Assembly: GCF_002902965.1 (NCBI RefSeq)
Contig: NZ_CP026106.1
Location: 3,100,001-3,164,000, forward strand
From: Paraburkholderia hospita
GTDB taxonomy: Bacteria > Pseudomonadota > Gammaproteobacteria > Burkholderiales > Burkholderiaceae
DNA: 64,000 nt
Direction: 5' to 3'
The notes under the pieces are model-generated. The model did no database searches. It worked only from the letters and a program-made list of their open reading frames with translations, and was not told where the DNA came from. The position numbers and the translations under genes were made by a program. Below are positions 26,168 through 35,043 of the stretch, piece after piece (position 1 is the first letter of the stretch; each line of letters opens with the position of its first letter).

Positions 26168-26186
26168 TTTGTCTATTTGAGACAAA
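26168..26186. promoter_or_regulatory. inverted repeat before the aminotransferase gene
   Basis: TTTGTCT and AGACAAA are separated by ATTTG, about 90 bp upstream of the aminotransferase start. The half-site resembles the dyad at 926-951 (TTTGTCTCC) but with a spacing 3 bp shorter, so the same regulator is uncertain. The surrounding 26046-26273 shows nothing else. Confidence 0.5.
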
Positions 26187-26273
26187 TAGTCTACACTCGA
26201 CAGCAATCAACCTGCGCCGCGAACGTCTGACCAGCCGCGCCCTAGCCACTGCTTTCACACGAGGACAGAACTC

Positions 26274-27398
26274 ATGCAAATCAGGGAATTTGGAGTCGAA
26301 CGCTGGATGGATCTCTACGAGAACCAATGCGAGTTGAACCTTGCGGAAACGTGCGTCGAATCGCTGACGGTCGGCGAACTGCTGAAGATCGCAGGCAAGG
26401 AAGACGCGCTACTCGGCGAGATTCTGCCGATGAAGCTGACGTATGGCGCGATCGACGGTACTGAGCGTTTGCGCAGCAATGTCGCGTCGCTGTATGAGAA
26501 GCAGGGCGTGCCGAATGTGCTAATTACGCACGGGGCGATCAGCGCGAATGCGCTGGTGTACGAAACGCTCGTCGAACCTGGCGATCATGTGATTTCTGTG
26601 CTGCCCACGTATCAGCAGCATTATTCGATTCCCGAGAGTTACGGCGCAAAGGTCGACATTTTGCGTTTGCGTGAGGAAAACGGCTTTCTGCCTGATCTGG
26701 ATGAATTGAGGCGAATGGTCACGCCGACCACGCGCGTCATCGCGATCAACAATCCGAATAACCCGACGGGCTCGCTGATGGACCGCGAGTTTCTCGTGGA
26801 GATTGCGGGGATTGCGCGTTCGTGCGGTGCTTATGTGCTGAACGATGAGGTGTATCGCGGTACGGATCAGGAAGGGACCGGCTTTACTGCGTCAATTGCG
26901 GATGTGTATGAGAAGGGTATCAGCACGGGCAGCATGTCGAAGACTTGGTCGTTGGCTGGTTTGCGGGTGGGTTGGATTGTCGCGCCTGTTGAACTGCTTC
27001 AGCGCGTCAGGACGCATCGGGACTACAACACGATTAGTGTTGGGATGTTGAATGATCTGCTGGCTTCTATCGCGCTGGAAAATCGCAAGGCGATTCTGGA
27101 ACGTAATCACGGGATTTTGCGGACTAATCTCGCGGTGCTGGATGCGTGGATTGCTAAGGAGCCTTTGCTTTCTTATGTGAAGCCGAAGTCCGGGACGACT
27201 GCTCTTGTGAAGGTTAATGTTGATATGACTTCGCGGGAGTTTTGCGTCTCTTTGCTTGAGAAGACTGGGGTGATGTTTACGCCTGGCAGCGCGCTGGATG
27301 TTGAAGGGTATGTTCGGATTGGGTACACGAATAGTCGTGAGGTGCTGGTGGCGGGGCTCGCTAAGGTGTCGGAGTTTTTGCGCGTACGCGCAGGGTGA
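26274..27398 (+). CDS. PLP-dependent aminotransferase, class I/II
   Basis: Cytosolic fold-type I enzyme of 374 residues. Family marks are NNPNNPTGSL, LNDEVYRG and the lysine in STGSMSKTWSLAGLRVGW (about residue 223), which would form the Schiff base with PLP, plus an Arg near the end (YVRIGYTNSRE) for the substrate carboxylate. The N-terminus (MQIREFGVERWMDLYENQ) is unlike AspC or TyrB and recalls a Burkholderiaceae subgroup near capreomycidine-synthase-like enzymes; substrate unknown. GAGGACAG precedes ATG 26274. The 3' third is strikingly rich in T- and G-ending codons compared with the 5' part, and the gene abuts the palindromic element at 27441. Confidence 0.88.
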   Translation: MQIREFGVERWMDLYENQCELNLAETCVESLTVGELLKIAGKEDALLGEILPMKLTYGAIDGTERLRSNVASLYEKQGVPNVLITHGAISANALVYETLVEPGDHVISVLPTYQQHYSIPESYGAKVDILRLREENGFLPDLDELRRMVTPTTRVIAINNPNNPTGSLMDREFLVEIAGIARSCGAYVLNDEVYRGTDQEGTGFTASIADVYEKGISTGSMSKTWSLAGLRVGWIVAPVELLQRVRTHRDYNTISVGMLNDLLASIALENRKAILERNHGILRTNLAVLDAWIAKEPLLSYVKPKSGTTALVKVNVDMTSREFCVSLLEKTGVMFTPGSALDVEGYVRIGYTNSREVLVAGLAKVSEFLRVRAG

Positions 27399-27440
27399 TT
27401 TTTTGCACGTTCGCGGGGCGGGCAGTTTGGTGTTTTTTGC

Positions 27441-28246
27441 CTTTGCGCTGGCATCCGCGTATTGCCTTTCGTGCTTCAAGCGTCGCCCCTGTTTTTTTGT
27501 CTGCGACGCTATGTGGCTTGCTTTGGCTTTGCGCTGGCATCCGCGCGTTGCCTTCGTGCTTCAAGGGTCGCCCCTGTGCGGGGCGGCACCTACTTTTCTT
27601 TGCCGCCGCAAAGAAAAGTAGGCAAAAGAAAGCGGCTAACACCGCCAGATATTCTTCCTGCCTGAGGGCCCCCCACCGGTCCCACGCTTCACACGGCAAC
27701 CACGTGACTCATGTTCGTTGCCAGCGCTCTTGCGGTGCGCCTCACCCGCTTCGCGCGCCCGCGTCGCAGCGTGCCGCGCCGGATATTCCACCGCCGCCCA
27801 GGTGGCAAACTGTGTGTAGGCCGTAGCACCTCACACGCCTCACTTCGGACCGATAGTACACGCGTCCCACCCTGTAAGAGCGCCAACTTATACGACGCGA
27901 CAACCTACACACAGTTTGCCACCTGGGCTGCAGAAACCATTCGCTGCCGCTAGCTCTTGTTCGGGTGTTTGAAGTGGGTGAGGCGCTCATTCGAAGCGTT
28001 GGCAACGAACGCGAACAGAAATGCTGCCGTGTGAAGCGCGGGACCGGTTGGGGGCCCTCAGGCAAGAAGAAATGTTGGCGGTGTTAGCCGCTTTCTTTTG
28101 CCTACTTTTCTTTGCGGCGGCAAAGAAAAGTAGGTGCCGCCCCGCACAGGGGCAACGCTTGAAACACGAAGGCAAAGCGCGGATGCCAGCGAAAAGAAAA
28201 AACACCAAACGGCATACGCAGCAAACACCGCATCGCGGATGCCAGC
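27441..28246. repeat. nested inverted-repeat intergenic element between convergent genes
   Basis: Noncoding element of about 800 bp that fills the space 27399-28291. The two arms (about 27531-27820 and 27904-28190) are homologous in inverted orientation. The inner ends are a perfect 25-bp inverted repeat (27796-27820 / 27904-27928, GCCCAGGTGGCAAAC...) around an 83-nt centre. Each arm has its own hairpin with a perfect 15-bp stem CCTACTTTTCTTTGC / GCAAAGAAAAGTAGG (27589-27622 and 28101-28134). The word GCTGGCATCCGCG occurs twice in each orientation (27447, 27533; reversed at 28178, 28234), so part of the arm is also tandemly duplicated. Similar hairpin-rich sequences recur in Paraburkholderia genomes as far as I remember. 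Short ORFs inside are mirror images and not genes. Confidence 0.85.
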
Positions 28247-28291
28247 GAAAAACCAAAACCACCACCCATCGTCGCAGACGAAAAAAAACCA

Positions 28292-31200
28292 CTACCTCAA
28301 AGCCCGCACCAGAACCCGCGCAACGTGCATCGCCCTAACCCCTGCCCCATCAAAAATCTGATGCCGACAACTAGTCCCATCCGCAACCATCAAAGTACGA
28401 GCATCGATCGCACGCGCCGCAGGCAACAATGACAACTCACCCATGGCCATCGAAGCCTCATAATGCTCCACCTCATACCCAAAACTCCCAGCCATCCCGC
28501 AACACGACGATTCAACGGTCGATACCTTCAACTCGGGAATCCACTTCAACACAGTCTGCACAGGCGAAAAAACATCAAAAGCCTTCTGATGACAATGCCC
28601 ATGCACCAAAGCCTGGCTCGCGTCGTCAAGCGGCTTCAAATCGAGCTTCAACCGACCAGCCTTGTGCTCACGCACAAGAAACTCTTCAAATAGCATCGCG
28701 AGTTTAGACAGACGCTCTGCCTCTTCCCCAAAACCATACTGAAGAAACTCATCCCGCAACGACAGCAAACAAGAAGGCTCCAACCCAACAACAGGCACAC
28801 CACGCTCGACAAAAGGTCTGAACGCATCGAGCATCCGGCGGGCCTCGTGCTTCGCCTCATCGACGAGCCCTGCCGCGAGGAAAGTTCTTCCACAACAAAG
28901 CGGACGCTCGCCCTCAACCGTATTGAAGTGCACGGTATAACCAGCCGCTTCAAGCACCTGTTGCGCAGCGCGTGCATTCTCCGGCTCGATGCTGTTGTTA
29001 AACGTATCGACGAATAACAGCACTTCTTTTTGCGCGCTCTGCGCACTCAACGAAGCAGCCTTCACATATCCACTACTCAAAAAAGGCTTCACAAACCGCG
29101 GCAACGACCTCTGCGGCGCAAATCCCAACGCCCGCTTGAACCATGGCATATCAGCCGCAAACGAAAACACGCCCGGCATGCGAGCCGCCATCGCCACATA
29201 ACGCGGCATAAACGCGATCATCTTTTCCCGCAAACGCAAGCCATTCTTCCGCGTCCACGCAGCGCGCGCTTCGATCTTGAACTTCGCCATATCGATGCCC
29301 GTCGGGCAGTCGCGCTTGCAGCCCTTACACGAGACGCACAGATCAAGCGTGTCCTTCACGTCCTGGCTAGCAAGCCCTTCATCACCCAACTGCCCCGACA
29401 GCGCAAGCCGCAACGTATTCGCCCGTCCGCGCGTCACATGCTGCTCGTCCTTCGTCACGCGATAGCTCGGGCACATCGTCCCCGCATCGAACTTGCGGCA
29501 ATGGCCGTTGTTGTTGCACATCTCGACGGCCTTCGCGAGACCGCCCGCCAGATCGTTGCCCGTGCCACGCGCAGTCTCCACGCCCGTCATCGGATCGCGC
29601 TCCACATTCCAGGTCGACCAGTCGAGCGCAGGCGTCAACGACTGGGCCTTGTAGCCGGGAGCGAAGCGAAAGTTACTCGCATCGTCCATCTTCGGCGGAC
29701 GCACGATCTTGTCCGGGTTCATCCGGTTGTTCGGATCGAACAGCGCCTTGATCTCGCTGAACGCCCGGTTGATGCGCGGACCGTACTGCCACGCAACCCA
29801 TTCGCCGCGACACAAGCCGTCGCCATGTTCACCGGAATACGCGCCCTTGTATTCGCGCACCAGCGCCGCCGCTTCTTCGGCAATAGCGCGCATCTTCGTC
29901 GCGCCGTCGCGGCGCATATCGAGAATCGGCCGCACGTGCAGCGTGCCGACGCTCGCGTGCGCGTACCACGTCCCTTCCGTGCCGTTGCGATGAAACACCT
30001 CGGTCAGCCGGCTCGTGTATTCAGCAAGATGTTCTAAAGGCACCGCGCAATCTTCGATGAACGACACAGGCTTGCCGTCACCCTTCATGCTCATCATGAT
30101 GTTCAGGCCCGCCTTGCGCACTTCCCACAGCGCCTTCTGCTCGCCTGCGTCAGGCATCTGCACGACCGAGTCAGGCAGACCGAGATCGGCCATCAGTTCG
30201 GTGAGTTGCTTGAGCGACGCGAATTGTTCGTCGCGGTTCTCGCCTGCAAACTCGACAAGCAGAATCGCCTCGGGCCTGCCGACCAGCGCCTTCTCGATCA
30301 CCGGCCGGAACGCAGGATTGCTCATCGCGAGATCGATCATCGTGCGATCGACCAGTTCGACGGCAACGGGCTTGAGCTTGACGATGTGTTGCGTCAGGTC
30401 CATCGCCTGCCAGAACGTCGGGAAGTTCACGACGCCCAGCGCCTTATGCGCAGGCAGCGGCACGAGCTTCAGCGTCAACTGGCGGCTGAACGCGAGCGTC
30501 CCTTCGGAGCCGACCAGCAGATGCGCGAGATTGGCGAAGCCATCGTCGGTATAGGCGCGCGGATTCTGACAATCGAACAGATCGATGTTGTAGCCCGCCA
30601 CGCGACGCAACACTTTCGGTACCTGCGCGACGATCTCATCGCGTTCGCGCAACGCTATCGCCTTCACATCTTCGACAATCTGCTGCAGACGCGCGCCCTG
30701 CGGCGCATCGCGCAGCGAAGCGAAATGCGCTTGCGTGCCGTCCGCGAGAATCGCGTCGATCGCGTCGACGTTGTGAACCATGTTGCCGTATTCGATCGAT
30801 CGCGAACCGCACGAATTGTTGCCCGCCATCCCGCCAATCGTGCATTGCGCCGCCGTCGAAACATCGACAGGGAACCACAAACCATGCGGCTTCAGCCACG
30901 CATTCAGGTGATCGAGCACGATGCCAGGCTCGACCGTCACCGTGCGCTTTTCCTTGTCGAACGCGATGACCTGATTGAGCCATTTACTGGTGTCGATCAC
31001 GAGCGCTTCACCGACCGTCTGCCCGCACTGGCTCGAACCCGCGCCGCGCGCGAGCAGCGGCACGCGTTCGCTGCGTGCAACGTCGAGCGCGACGAGCAGA
31101 TCATCCTGATCGCGCGGCACGACCACGCCGATGGGCATGATCTGATAGATGGATGCATCCGTCGAATAGCGTCCACGGCTTGCGGCATCGAACAGTACAT

Positions 31201-31306
31201 CGCCGCGCAATTCCTTGCGCAGGCGGTTCGCAAGCGGCGTGCTCAGGCGCGCCGACGACGGCACGAGGTGAATCGGCTTGACCAGCAGAGAATCGGCGTT
31301 CGACAT
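28292..31306 (-). CDS. FAD-binding and Fe-S oxidoreductase, YdiJ/D-2-hydroxyacid dehydrogenase type
   Basis: Large cytosolic or membrane-associated flavoprotein of 1004 residues. Residues about 20-480 are a PCMH-type FAD domain (LARGAGSSQCGQTVGEA, MAGNNSCGSRSIEYGNM) with the GlcD/D-lactate dehydrogenase C-terminal domain (HASVGTLHVRPILD, GEHGDG). From 600 on there is an Fe-S part: CNNNGHCRKF/GTMCP and LCVSCKGCKRDCPTG (about 650-665). CCG-type heterodisulfide domains follow (LCCGRTFLAAG, HGHCHQKAF, SSCCGMAGSFG). This matches YdiJ, a D-2-hydroxyglutarate dehydrogenase; related enzymes use D-lactate. The enzyme would pass electrons to the respiratory chain. Last gene of the unit that starts at 34892, 39 nt after the next; the 3' end shows C-poor codon use. 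Confidence 0.88.
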   Translation of the reverse strand: MSNADSLLVKPIHLVPSSARLSTPLANRLRKELRGDVLFDAASRGRYSTDASIYQIMPIGVVVPRDQDDLLVALDVARSERVPLLARGAGSSQCGQTVGEALVIDTSKWLNQVIAFDKEKRTVTVEPGIVLDHLNAWLKPHGLWFPVDVSTAAQCTIGGMAGNNSCGSRSIEYGNMVHNVDAIDAILADGTQAHFASLRDAPQGARLQQIVEDVKAIALRERDEIVAQVPKVLRRVAGYNIDLFDCQNPRAYTDDGFANLAHLLVGSEGTLAFSRQLTLKLVPLPAHKALGVVNFPTFWQAMDLTQHIVKLKPVAVELVDRTMIDLAMSNPAFRPVIEKALVGRPEAILLVEFAGENRDEQFASLKQLTELMADLGLPDSVVQMPDAGEQKALWEVRKAGLNIMMSMKGDGKPVSFIEDCAVPLEHLAEYTSRLTEVFHRNGTEGTWYAHASVGTLHVRPILDMRRDGATKMRAIAEEAAALVREYKGAYSGEHGDGLCRGEWVAWQYGPRINRAFSEIKALFDPNNRMNPDKIVRPPKMDDASNFRFAPGYKAQSLTPALDWSTWNVERDPMTGVETARGTGNDLAGGLAKAVEMCNNNGHCRKFDAGTMCPSYRVTKDEQHVTRGRANTLRLALSGQLGDEGLASQDVKDTLDLCVSCKGCKRDCPTGIDMAKFKIEARAAWTRKNGLRLREKMIAFMPRYVAMAARMPGVFSFAADMPWFKRALGFAPQRSLPRFVKPFLSSGYVKAASLSAQSAQKEVLLFVDTFNNSIEPENARAAQQVLEAAGYTVHFNTVEGERPLCCGRTFLAAGLVDEAKHEARRMLDAFRPFVERGVPVVGLEPSCLLSLRDEFLQYGFGEEAERLSKLAMLFEEFLVREHKAGRLKLDLKPLDDASQALVHGHCHQKAFDVFSPVQTVLKWIPELKVSTVESSCCGMAGSFGYEVEHYEASMAMGELSLLPAARAIDARTLMVADGTSCRHQIFDGAGVRAMHVARVLVRALR

Positions 31307-31345
31307 GTGCTTCGGCCTATAAAAAGCGAGGCGTGTAGTACGAAA

Positions 31346-32095
31346 CTATTCGAGCGTGACGCTGACGGGCGCGAGCCCATCGATCTGCCCACGCGCAGTG
31401 CCCGCATGCTGCGGAAAGAACATGCCCGTATACGAACCCGTCGTGACGATCATATCGGGCGTCACCGCAATGCGATGATGCTGCGTGCAGTGATTGACCA
31501 GCCACGTCAGTAGGCGCCGCGGATCGCCGCACGGATTTGAAGGCGTCGCCTTCACGACGTCCTGCCCTTCGAACGTGAAGCCCAGCGCGGGCGCAACGAA
31601 CGGAAAATCGCGCCGGTACTTCGTGAACTCGCCGACGATCAACGCGCCGTGATTCTGCAAGTCCGCGAGTTGCGCGAGCTTGTCGACGTTCGGCCACTGC
31701 GCGAAGCGGCTCGCAACGATTTCGATGGTCGCGGCCATCGAATCGATTGCATCGAGCACTTCGACCTCGTGATACGCGTTGGCCGACGGCTCGAAATGCC
31801 GCCCGAAGCGAAACGCGATTTCCAGTTCGAGGCCCAGCGGCGTGTAATGCGCACGAGGCAGTCGTGCGCCGTCCGCATGCAAATCGGTAGAAGGCAATGG
31901 CGCGCCCTGAATCGCGCCTTCGGCGGATTTAGCGCCAATCTTCCAGCCGCCGATCCGCGCGCCGCGCATCGCCAGCAACTCGTGCTGGATCGCGTAGGCG
32001 GCGCCCATGTCGGCGGGAATCAGTTCGGGCGACAGCGACGCGAGCGTCGTGTGATCGGCGCGTGCGTCGGCAAGTTGTTGAGTCAGCATGGTCAT
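31346..32095 (-). CDS. 2-keto-4-pentenoate hydratase-like protein (fumarylacetoacetase fold)
   Basis: Cytosolic enzyme of 249 residues in the MhpD/FAH superfamily: AAYAIQHELLAMRGARIGGWKIG at the N-terminus, LGLELEIAFRFG with the metal-binding acidic pair, AATIEIVASRF and VTTGSYTGMFFP toward the end. Relatives hydrate 2-oxopent-4-enoate or decarboxylate oxaloacetate-like acids with Mg2+. It lies between an MFS carrier (17 nt upstream) and the YdiJ-type dehydrogenase (39 nt downstream), suggesting turnover of a 2-oxo or 2-hydroxy acid. ATG 32095 or 32089; neither has a clear ribosome site. Confidence 0.82.
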   Translation of the reverse strand: MTMLTQQLADARADHTTLASLSPELIPADMGAAYAIQHELLAMRGARIGGWKIGAKSAEGAIQGAPLPSTDLHADGARLPRAHYTPLGLELEIAFRFGRHFEPSANAYHEVEVLDAIDSMAATIEIVASRFAQWPNVDKLAQLADLQNHGALIVGEFTKYRRDFPFVAPALGFTFEGQDVVKATPSNPCGDPRRLLTWLVNHCTQHHRIAVTPDMIVTTGSYTGMFFPQHAGTARGQIDGLAPVSVTLE

Positions 32096-32112
32096 TCAAA
32101 CGTTAGCGAGGC

Positions 32113-33399
32113 TCACGCGTTGAAGCGCGTGGCGGGTTGTGCACTCGGCTCTGCGCCGGTTTCGAAACGGCTTTCGGGTTGCATGCGGAACGCAAGCACG
32201 ACGCCGATCGCCATCAGCAGCATGCTGCCCGCGAACGGCAACTCCCAACTGCCGAACGTATCGATCAGATAACCCGACAGCACGGGCGAAATGATCGCCG
32301 CGAGCGCCGAGCCCGTATTCATCATGCCGCTTGCCGTGCCCGAGTATTCAGGAGCGATGTCCATCGGGATCGCCCACATCGGACCGATCGTCATTTCGGC
32401 GAAGAAGAAGCCCGCCGACAGACACACCATCGATACATAAAGATTGTGCGTGAGCATCAGCGGCACAAGCGACGCGAGCGTGAGCAGCATGCAGATCGAC
32501 ACCATCCAGCTGCGCGCGCGCCTGAGATTGCCCGTGCGCTCGAAGACCTTGTCGGTAACGATGCCGCCCAACGTGTCGCCGATCACGCCCGCGAAGAACA
32601 CCGCCGAAGCGAATATCGCCGACTTCTTCAGGTCGAGTTGATAGCTGTGCAGAAAGTACTGCGGAATCCAGCTCAGGAACAGCCACAACGTCCAGCCATA
32701 ACAGAAGTACACAATGGTCACGGGCGCCATGCGCTTGAAGAGCGCTTTCCACGGCACGTTCGCCATCTTCGCTTTGGGCGGCGGCAAGAAGTCGAGTTCT
32801 TCCTGCGTGATGCGGCGATGCTCTTTCGGATACTCGGTGAACGTCATCGCCCAGACGACGACCCACAGCAGACTGAACGCGCCGCAGATATAAAACGACT
32901 CGCGCCAGCCCCATGTCGTCATCACCAGCACGATCACGCCGGGCGCAACGGCATTGCCGATGCGCGCCGCTGCGTGTGTGATGCCTTGCGCGAAGCCGCG
33001 CTTTTCTTTCGCGACCCAGCGCGACATCGCGGCCGTCGCGGCCGGAAACGTTGCGCCTTCGCCGAAGCCGAGCAGCACGCGTGCAAACAGCAGCGAGACG
33101 AGACCGCCCGCGAAACCCGTCAGCAGCGTTGCGAGCGCCCAGATCGCGCCGCACGCAATCAGCGTGCGCTTCGCGCCGAAACGGTCGCTCACCCAGCCGC
33201 CGATGATCTGAAACACGAGATACGGATACGCAAAGGCCGAGAAAACCAGGCCGATTTCCGTATGCGAAAGATGAAACTCCTTGCCGAAGCCCGCCGCCGC
33301 CGTGCTGACGTTGACGCGGTCAAGGTAGGTGATGAAGTACATGATGCATAGCATCAGTAGAACGATACTGGTCGCACTGGTTACACGAAACCGCTTCAT
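32113..33399 (-). CDS. MFS transporter, anion:cation symporter (ACS) type
   Basis: Inner-membrane permease of 428 residues with 12 predicted helices. Early sequence YFITYLDRVNVSTAA and the loop GWVSDRFGAKRT are typical of the ACS family (hexuronates, galactonate, tartrate, phthalate and other organic anions). GGAGA lies 6 nt before ATG 33399. It sits in a same-strand run with the aminotransferase upstream (272 bp gap) and the hydratase-like gene 17 nt downstream, so it probably imports the acid metabolised by these enzymes. The 272 bp before it carry no gene I would accept. Confidence 0.9.
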   Translation of the reverse strand: MKRFRVTSATSIVLLMLCIMYFITYLDRVNVSTAAAGFGKEFHLSHTEIGLVFSAFAYPYLVFQIIGGWVSDRFGAKRTLIACGAIWALATLLTGFAGGLVSLLFARVLLGFGEGATFPAATAAMSRWVAKEKRGFAQGITHAAARIGNAVAPGVIVLVMTTWGWRESFYICGAFSLLWVVVWAMTFTEYPKEHRRITQEELDFLPPPKAKMANVPWKALFKRMAPVTIVYFCYGWTLWLFLSWIPQYFLHSYQLDLKKSAIFASAVFFAGVIGDTLGGIVTDKVFERTGNLRRARSWMVSICMLLTLASLVPLMLTHNLYVSMVCLSAGFFFAEMTIGPMWAIPMDIAPEYSGTASGMMNTGSALAAIISPVLSGYLIDTFGSWELPFAGSMLLMAIGVVLAFRMQPESRFETGAEPSAQPATRFNA

Positions 33400-33671
33400 C
33401 GTCTGTCTCCGTTGCTGCCGGACGGGGCATTCACACGGCGTGTTCGGCCTTCATGCCGCGCGAGCCGCCGTCCGCAGGGTCTGCCGTTGGCGTTGGTCGC
33501 GTTTGTGGTTCGCTTGCGTCTTTGTCTTTCTGTTCGCTGCTGTGCGTCGCGCCGGCCGGGCGCGTGGGTGCTTCGAGGATTGCGTCTGAGATGAAGGAAG
33601 CAACGTGTCGCCGTTTGCGCTTCCTTCGTCGTCTGGTTATCGGCAGCTTATGCGGTTGCTTAAGTGGCCAA

Positions 33672-34892
33672 TCAAGCGGCTGCTTTGAGCTTCGTTGCGT
33701 TCGGCTGCGACATCAGGAACTCCATCGCAGCAGGCAGGCCGCTCGCCGCGACAGGCACGCCCGCGATCTGCAAGCCCATTTCGACGCCTGAAAGCGTCGC
33801 CATCAGCGTGAGGTCGTTGCAGTCGCCAAGATGGCCGATGCGGAACATGCGCCCTTTCATCTTGCCAAGGCCCGTGCCAAGTGACATGTCGAAGCGTTCG
33901 TAAATGACTTTGCGCACGGCATCGGCATCGACGCCATCGGGCATCATCACGCCCGTCAGCACCGGGCTATATACGGACGGATCGGCGCATTGAATCTCGA
34001 GGCCCCATGCGCGCACCGCACGGCGGCAGGCTTCGGCGAGACGATCGTGCCGCGCGAACACGTTGTCGAGCCCTTCGCCGAGAATCATGTCGAGCGCCTC
34101 GTACAGCCCATACAGCAGGTTCGTATTGGGCGTGTACGGCCAGTAGCCGCTCTTGTTCATTTCGATGATTTCGGTCCAGTCCCAGAACGCGCGCGGCAGC
34201 TTCGCCTGCTTGCCCGCTTCGATCGCCTTTGGCGACACGGCGTTGAAGCTGATGCCGGGCGGCAGCATCAAGCCCTTCTGCGAACCCGACACGGTGACGT
34301 CGACGCCCCATTCGTCATGACGATAATCGGCGCACGCAAGGCCCGAGATCGTATCGACGAGCAGCAGCGCCGGATGGCCCGCTGCGTCGATCGCGCGGCG
34401 CACGGCCGCGATGTCGGACGTGACGCCCGTCGACGTTTCGTTATGCACGACGCACACGGCCTTGATCGCGTGCTGCGTGTCCTCGCGCAGCCGCGCTTCG
34501 ATCATTTGCGGCTGCACGCCGCGCCGCCAGCCTTCGATACCCGGCAAGCCCAGAAACTCCGGCTTCAGACCGAGGTTCTCGGCCATCTTCTTCCACAGCG
34601 TCGCGAAGTGGCCCGTCTCGAACATCAGCACGTGATCGCCGGGACTCAGCGTGTTCGACAGCGCCGCTTCCCACGCGCCCGTGCCCGATGCGGGATAGAT
34701 CACAACGGGCTGCTGCGTCTTGAAGATCTTCTTGATGCCGTCCAGCACTTTCAGGCCCAGCGCGCCGAATTCCGGGCCGCGATGGTCGATGGTCGGATAG
34801 CTCATCGCCCGCAAGATGCGGTCGGGCACCGGGCTCGGACCCGGAATCTGCAAAAAGTGGCGGCCTGCGGGATGAAAGTCGAGTTTCAGCAT
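33672..34892 (-). CDS. serine--glyoxylate/alanine--glyoxylate-type aminotransferase
   Basis: Cytosolic PLP enzyme (fold type I, class V) of 406 residues. It shows GPSPVPDRILRAMSYPTIDHRG near the start, the PLP-phosphate region PASGTGAWEAALSN, DTISGLACADY and the lysine in TVSGSQKGLMLPPG (about 205). Similar enzymes transfer the amino group of serine or alanine to glyoxylate, giving hydroxypyruvate or pyruvate and glycine. The GAGGAG before ATG 34892 is strong. It is divergent from the GntR gene at 35036, and the 143 bp between carry palindromes that overlap the likely promoters. Presumed partner of the MFS carrier, hydratase and dehydrogenase genes that follow. Confidence 0.9.
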   Translation of the reverse strand: MLKLDFHPAGRHFLQIPGPSPVPDRILRAMSYPTIDHRGPEFGALGLKVLDGIKKIFKTQQPVVIYPASGTGAWEAALSNTLSPGDHVLMFETGHFATLWKKMAENLGLKPEFLGLPGIEGWRRGVQPQMIEARLREDTQHAIKAVCVVHNETSTGVTSDIAAVRRAIDAAGHPALLLVDTISGLACADYRHDEWGVDVTVSGSQKGLMLPPGISFNAVSPKAIEAGKQAKLPRAFWDWTEIIEMNKSGYWPYTPNTNLLYGLYEALDMILGEGLDNVFARHDRLAEACRRAVRAWGLEIQCADPSVYSPVLTGVMMPDGVDADAVRKVIYERFDMSLGTGLGKMKGRMFRIGHLGDCNDLTLMATLSGVEMGLQIAGVPVAASGLPAAMEFLMSQPNATKLKAAA

Positions 34893-34913
34893 CGGTCTAT
34901 CTCCTCGATTGAA

Positions 34914-34927
34914 TTTTGCATGCAAAA
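34914..34927. promoter_or_regulatory. GntR-type operator, perfect 14-bp palindrome
   Basis: TTTTGCATGCAAAA lies 21 bp upstream of the aminotransferase start codon. A near-identical copy overlaps the start of the divergent GntR gene. FCD-type GntR repressors bind such short AT-flanked palindromes. Confidence 0.7.
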
Positions 34928-35029
34928 AACTATAACAAACGATTCGTGACAATCCCAAGGCGGTGTTTACCCTCGCAGTCAGCTGGAGGGTTGCATGCTT
35001 TAAAATCGGTGCAAATCGTGCTTGAGGAT

Positions 35030-35043
35030 TTTTGTATGCAAAA
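35030..35043. promoter_or_regulatory. second GntR-type operator, overlapping the gntR start codon
   Basis: TTTTGTATGCAAAA differs from the first operator by one base and contains the ATG at 35036. Its placement predicts direct autorepression. A weaker related word, TTGCATGC, lies at 34991-34998. Confidence 0.65.

Noticed and set aside
27395..28361. Several small open frames in the palindromic element
   Set aside because: They are mirror copies of the same inverted arms and contain hairpin sequence; no ribosome sites.
33453..33791. Small plus-strand frame before the aminotransferase gene's 3' end
   Set aside because: Overlaps the end of a real gene and has no motif or start signal.
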